Shown: positions 61,590-64,000 of the stretch, piece by piece | Numbering within the stretch: the stretch's first letter is position 1 | Layout of the letters: each line of letters opens with the position of its first letter | Assembly: GCF_030694575.1 (NCBI RefSeq) | Contig: NZ_JAUYUS010000024.1 | Span: 16,309 to 80,308 of the forward strand | Direction of reading: 5' to 3' | Source of the DNA: Parvibaculum sp. | Lineage (GTDB): Bacteria; Pseudomonadota; Alphaproteobacteria; Parvibaculales; Parvibaculaceae | DNA length: 64,000 bases | Program-made: the position numbers and the translations under genes | The notes under the pieces: generated by a model | What the model saw: the letters and a program-made list of their open reading frames with translations, nothing else | The model's database searches: none | What the model was told of the DNA's origin: nothing

Positions 61590-63143
61590 TCAAACGATCT
61601 TGCTGTCCCGGTTGCCCCAGTAGCGGTCGCGGATGAGCCGCTTGTAGAGCTTGCCCGTCGGATGCCGCGGCAGTTCCTCCTGGAAGTCGATGGAGCGCGG
61701 GCATTTGATCGCCGAGAGCTGCTGCTTGCAGAATTCCATCAGCTCCGCTTCGAGCGCCGGTCCGGCATCTGCCCAGTTGGCGGGCTGCACCACCGCCTTC
61801 ACCTCTTCGCCGAAATCCTCGTTCGGCACGCCGATCACGGCCACGTCCGCAACCTTCGGGTGCATGACGAGAATGTTCTCGGCTTCCTGCGGATAGATGT
61901 TCACGCCGCCGGAAATGATCATGAAGGCCTTGCGGTCGGTGAGGTAGAGATAGCCTTCCTCGTCCACCTTGCCGATATCGCCCAGCGTCGACCATGTCGG
62001 ATGGTCCGGATGGCGCGACTCCTGCGTCTTCTTCGGATCGTTGTGATACTCGAACTTCGTGTCGCTCTCGAAATAGATCGTGCCCGCTTCGCCGACCGGC
62101 AATTCATTGCCCTCGTCGTCGCAGATATGCGCGATGGCGTTGAGCGGCTTGCCGACCGAGCCCTTGTGCGCCAGCCACTCTTCGGAATTGAGTGCCGTGA
62201 AGCCGTTGCCTTCCGAGCCGGCGTAATACTCATAGATCACCGGGCCCCACCACTGGATCATCTGCTCCTTCACGGGGATGGGGCAGGGCGCGGCGGCGTG
62301 GATCGCGACCTTCATCGAGGAGACGTCGTATTTCTTCCGCACGTCTTCCGGCATCTTCAGCATCCGCACGAACATCGTCGGCACCCACTGGCTGTGCGTG
62401 GCCTTGTATTTCTCGATGCAGCGCAGGCTGTCTTCGGCGTCGAAATGCTCCATCACGACGACGGTGCCGCCGAGGCGCTGCACCGTCATCGACCAGCGCA
62501 GCGGCGCCGCATGATAAAGCGGCGCGGGCGAGAGATAGATCGTCTTGTCGTCCATGCCGTAAAGCAGCATGGCGAGCCCCGCCAGCGCGCTCACCTCGTC
62601 GATGGCGCCGCCCGTCAGCGGATGCTTCACGCCCTTCGGCCGCCCCGTCGTGCCGGACGAATAGAGCATGTCCGTGCCCGCCGACTGGTCGGCGATCGGC
62701 GTCTTCGGAAACTTGTCGCGCGCCGCCTCGAAATCCTCATAGCCGGCGAGCGATCCGCCGGTCGCGAATTTGCGGGCGACCTTCGGCAGGTGATTGTCTT
62801 TTGCCAGCTCTTCCGCCGTCGCCGCGAGCGCCGTCGACGTGAAGAAAAGCTTCGCGCCGCAATCCGCCGCGATATAGGCGATCTCGCCCGCCGTCAGCCG
62901 CGACGAAATGCAGGTGAAGTAGAGGCCCGCGCGCTGCGCCGCCCAGCAGATTTCATAATAATGGACATTGTTGTCCATGAAGATCGCGATGGCGTCGCCC
63001 GCCTTGAGCCCCGCATCCCGGAAAAGATGCGCGACCTGGTTCGAGCGTTCGTCGAGCTCCTTGTAGGTCACGGTCTCGCCGGTCGCCGCCATGATGTAGG
63101 CAGGCTTGTCCGGCGTCGTCTGGGCATGGATGGAAGGATGCAT
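61590..63143 (-). CDS. acyl-CoA synthetase (AMP-forming)
   Basis: 517 residues from ATG 63143, with GGGAGA eight bases upstream; the frame stays open further only as non-coding sequence. P-loop-like A3 motif MLYSSGTTGRPKGVKHPL, A5 YYAGSEGNGF, A7 STLGDIGKVDEEGYLYLTDRK, A8 MIISGGVNIYPQEAEN, and A10 PRHPTGKLYKRLIRDRY with the catalytic lysine. Activates a carboxylic acid to the CoA thioester through an acyl-AMP. DSLRCIEKYKATHSQWVPTMFVRML resembles medium/long-chain or cholate-type ligases. Divergent from the crotonase gene at 63360. Confidence 0.92.
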   Translation of the reverse strand: MHPSIHAQTTPDKPAYIMAATGETVTYKELDERSNQVAHLFRDAGLKAGDAIAIFMDNNVHYYEICWAAQRAGLYFTCISSRLTAGEIAYIAADCGAKLFFTSTALAATAEELAKDNHLPKVARKFATGGSLAGYEDFEAARDKFPKTPIADQSAGTDMLYSSGTTGRPKGVKHPLTGGAIDEVSALAGLAMLLYGMDDKTIYLSPAPLYHAAPLRWSMTVQRLGGTVVVMEHFDAEDSLRCIEKYKATHSQWVPTMFVRMLKMPEDVRKKYDVSSMKVAIHAAAPCPIPVKEQMIQWWGPVIYEYYAGSEGNGFTALNSEEWLAHKGSVGKPLNAIAHICDDEGNELPVGEAGTIYFESDTKFEYHNDPKKTQESRHPDHPTWSTLGDIGKVDEEGYLYLTDRKAFMIISGGVNIYPQEAENILVMHPKVADVAVIGVPNEDFGEEVKAVVQPANWADAGPALEAELMEFCKQQLSAIKCPRSIDFQEELPRHPTGKLYKRLIRDRYWGNRDSKIV

Positions 63144-63359
63144 CTGGCGTTGTCTCCCGGGGGTACTGAAGAAGCGGACATCGCTTTTATGCGCGTCCAT
63201 TGTTATATCTGGGGCCAGCGAATTCGTGGCTGTCAGGGCGCAAAGACACAGCAATATGACGTTCGCGTCAACTTGCTTCGGCAGGGGAAGCTTGACGCAG
63301 CGGCAGGGCCCGCCACGCATGAAATTCAGGCAACAGCCATCGACAGGGAGTGAAAACGA

Positions 63360-64000
63360 ATGGCCTACGAGACGATCAAATACGAAGTGGCGGACAACAT
63401 CCTCACGCTCACGCTGAACCGTCCGGACAAGCTCAACGCCTTCACGGGCCAGATGATGTTCGAGATGATCGACGCCTTCGACAAGGCGGATGCCGACGAT
63501 AATGTCCGCGCCGTCATCGTCACGGGCGAGGGCCGCGCCTTCTGCGCCGGTGCCGATCTCTCCGCCGGCGCCAAGACCTTCGATTATGCGGCCCGCGAGG
63601 ACCGTCCCGAAAAGGCGAACACGCCCATCATGGCCAATGGCGAGATCGACTGGAGCCATGAAAGCGTGCGCGACGGCGGTGGCCGCGTGACGCTGCGCAT
63701 CTTCGACAGCCTGAAGCCCGTCATCGGCGCCATCAACGGTCCCGCCGTCGGCATCGGTGTCACCATGCAACTGCCGATGGACATCCGCCTCGCTTCCGAC
63801 AATGCGAAATTCGGTTTCGTCTTCGCCCGCCGCGGCATCGTTCCCGAAGCCTGCTCGAGCTACTTCTTGCCCCGCGTCGTCGGCATCAGCCAGGCTTTGG
63901 AGTGGACCTACTCAGGCCGCGTCTTCGGCGCCGAGGAAGCATTGAAAGGCGGCCTCGTCCGTTCGCTCCACAAACCCGAAGACCTCCTCCCCGCCGCCCG
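63360..64000 (+). CDS. enoyl-CoA hydratase/isomerase family protein (cut by window end)
   Basis: 213 residues visible from ATG 63360, with GGGAG nine bases upstream; the frame is open to the window edge. Crotonase motifs: GEGRAFCAGADLSAG and INGPAVGIGVTMQLPMDIRLAS. The hydratase glutamates are absent (GIGVT and FGFVF), but IVPEACSSYFLP carries a glutamate at the position used by delta3,delta2-enoyl-CoA isomerases (PEGCSS). An isomerase-type role in unsaturated fatty acid oxidation is therefore likelier than hydration. Divergent from an acyl-CoA synthetase gene 216 bp away. Confidence 0.88.
   Translation, partial: MAYETIKYEVADNILTLTLNRPDKLNAFTGQMMFEMIDAFDKADADDNVRAVIVTGEGRAFCAGADLSAGAKTFDYAAREDRPEKANTPIMANGEIDWSHESVRDGGGRVTLRIFDSLKPVIGAINGPAVGIGVTMQLPMDIRLASDNAKFGFVFARRGIVPEACSSYFLPRVVGISQALEWTYSGRVFGAEEALKGGLVRSLHKPEDLLPAA

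Overview
The window is high-GC DNA in which almost all genes have close functional types in free-living, aerobic Alphaproteobacteria. Two Baeyer-Villiger monooxygenases, several acyl-CoA enzymes, a FixL/FixJ/FixK-type regulatory set, DUF3775, PAS_5-type and betaine-lipid genes fit a Parvibaculum-like or rhizobial-order organism. That assignment is inference from gene content only. No rRNA, tRNA or CRISPR array was recognised.

Layout. (1) 1-5892: a catabolic cluster with the tail of an alpha/beta hydrolase, a Baeyer-Villiger monooxygenase, a TetR regulator and a three-gene crotonase / acyl-CoA dehydrogenase / SDR operon. (2) 5893-14587: an accessory, visibly AT-richer region. It carries a 5'-truncated tyrosine recombinase, an unknown gene and a complete Tn7-like transposition operon (TnsA nuclease, TnsB DDE transposase, TnsC ATPase, TniQ/TnsD) whose genes overlap by a few bases. 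The operon is preceded by nine back-to-back hairpins (8565-8767) that no known feature explains. Candidate terminal repeats lie near 7945-8013 and 14347-14462. (3) 14588-16219: a second Baeyer-Villiger monooxygenase. (4) 16220-24415: a probable low-oxygen response block. An erythromycin-esterase-like / dienelactone-hydrolase-like / phosphoribosyltransferase operon sits behind a perfect TTGAT-N4-ATCAA FixK/FNR box. It is followed by PAS, DUF3775 and twin-CBS proteins, a FixL-like kinase that lacks the haem histidine, FixJ, a stand-alone receiver and FixK. (5) 24416-28477: a relic of an M42 peptidase and a heterodimeric ABC exporter. (6) 28648-33782: a betaine-lipid operon (btaA-btaB) with a possible Pho box, two cell-wall enzymes and a cytochrome b561.

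(7) 33767-44344: glutaryl-CoA dehydrogenase, LysR/AraC/Crp regulators, two nitronate-monooxygenase-type flavoproteins, an epimerase with an overlapping 36-residue membrane peptide, DUF3703, and two TauD-type dioxygenases. (8) 44345-55705: EamA permease, two serine hydrolases, a GH5 endoglycoceramidase-like enzyme, an IclR regulator, modABC molybdate transport, a third TauD dioxygenase and a DUF1214/DUF1254 pair. (9) 55706-64000: a dimethylformamidase-like protein, oligopeptidase B, MsrB, a MaoC dehydratase, an OmpA-like protein, an acyl-CoA synthetase and a crotonase cut by the window end.

Regulatory logic visible in the DNA: palindromes sit beside TetR (3060-3072), LysR (36040-36055), Crp/Fnr (42476-42493) and IclR (51323-51339, repeated at 53601-53619) genes. 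A 26-bp near-continuous palindrome of unknown purpose (33182-33207) abuts the cytochrome b561 start. The strongest unexplained signal is the hairpin array in front of the Tn7-like operon.
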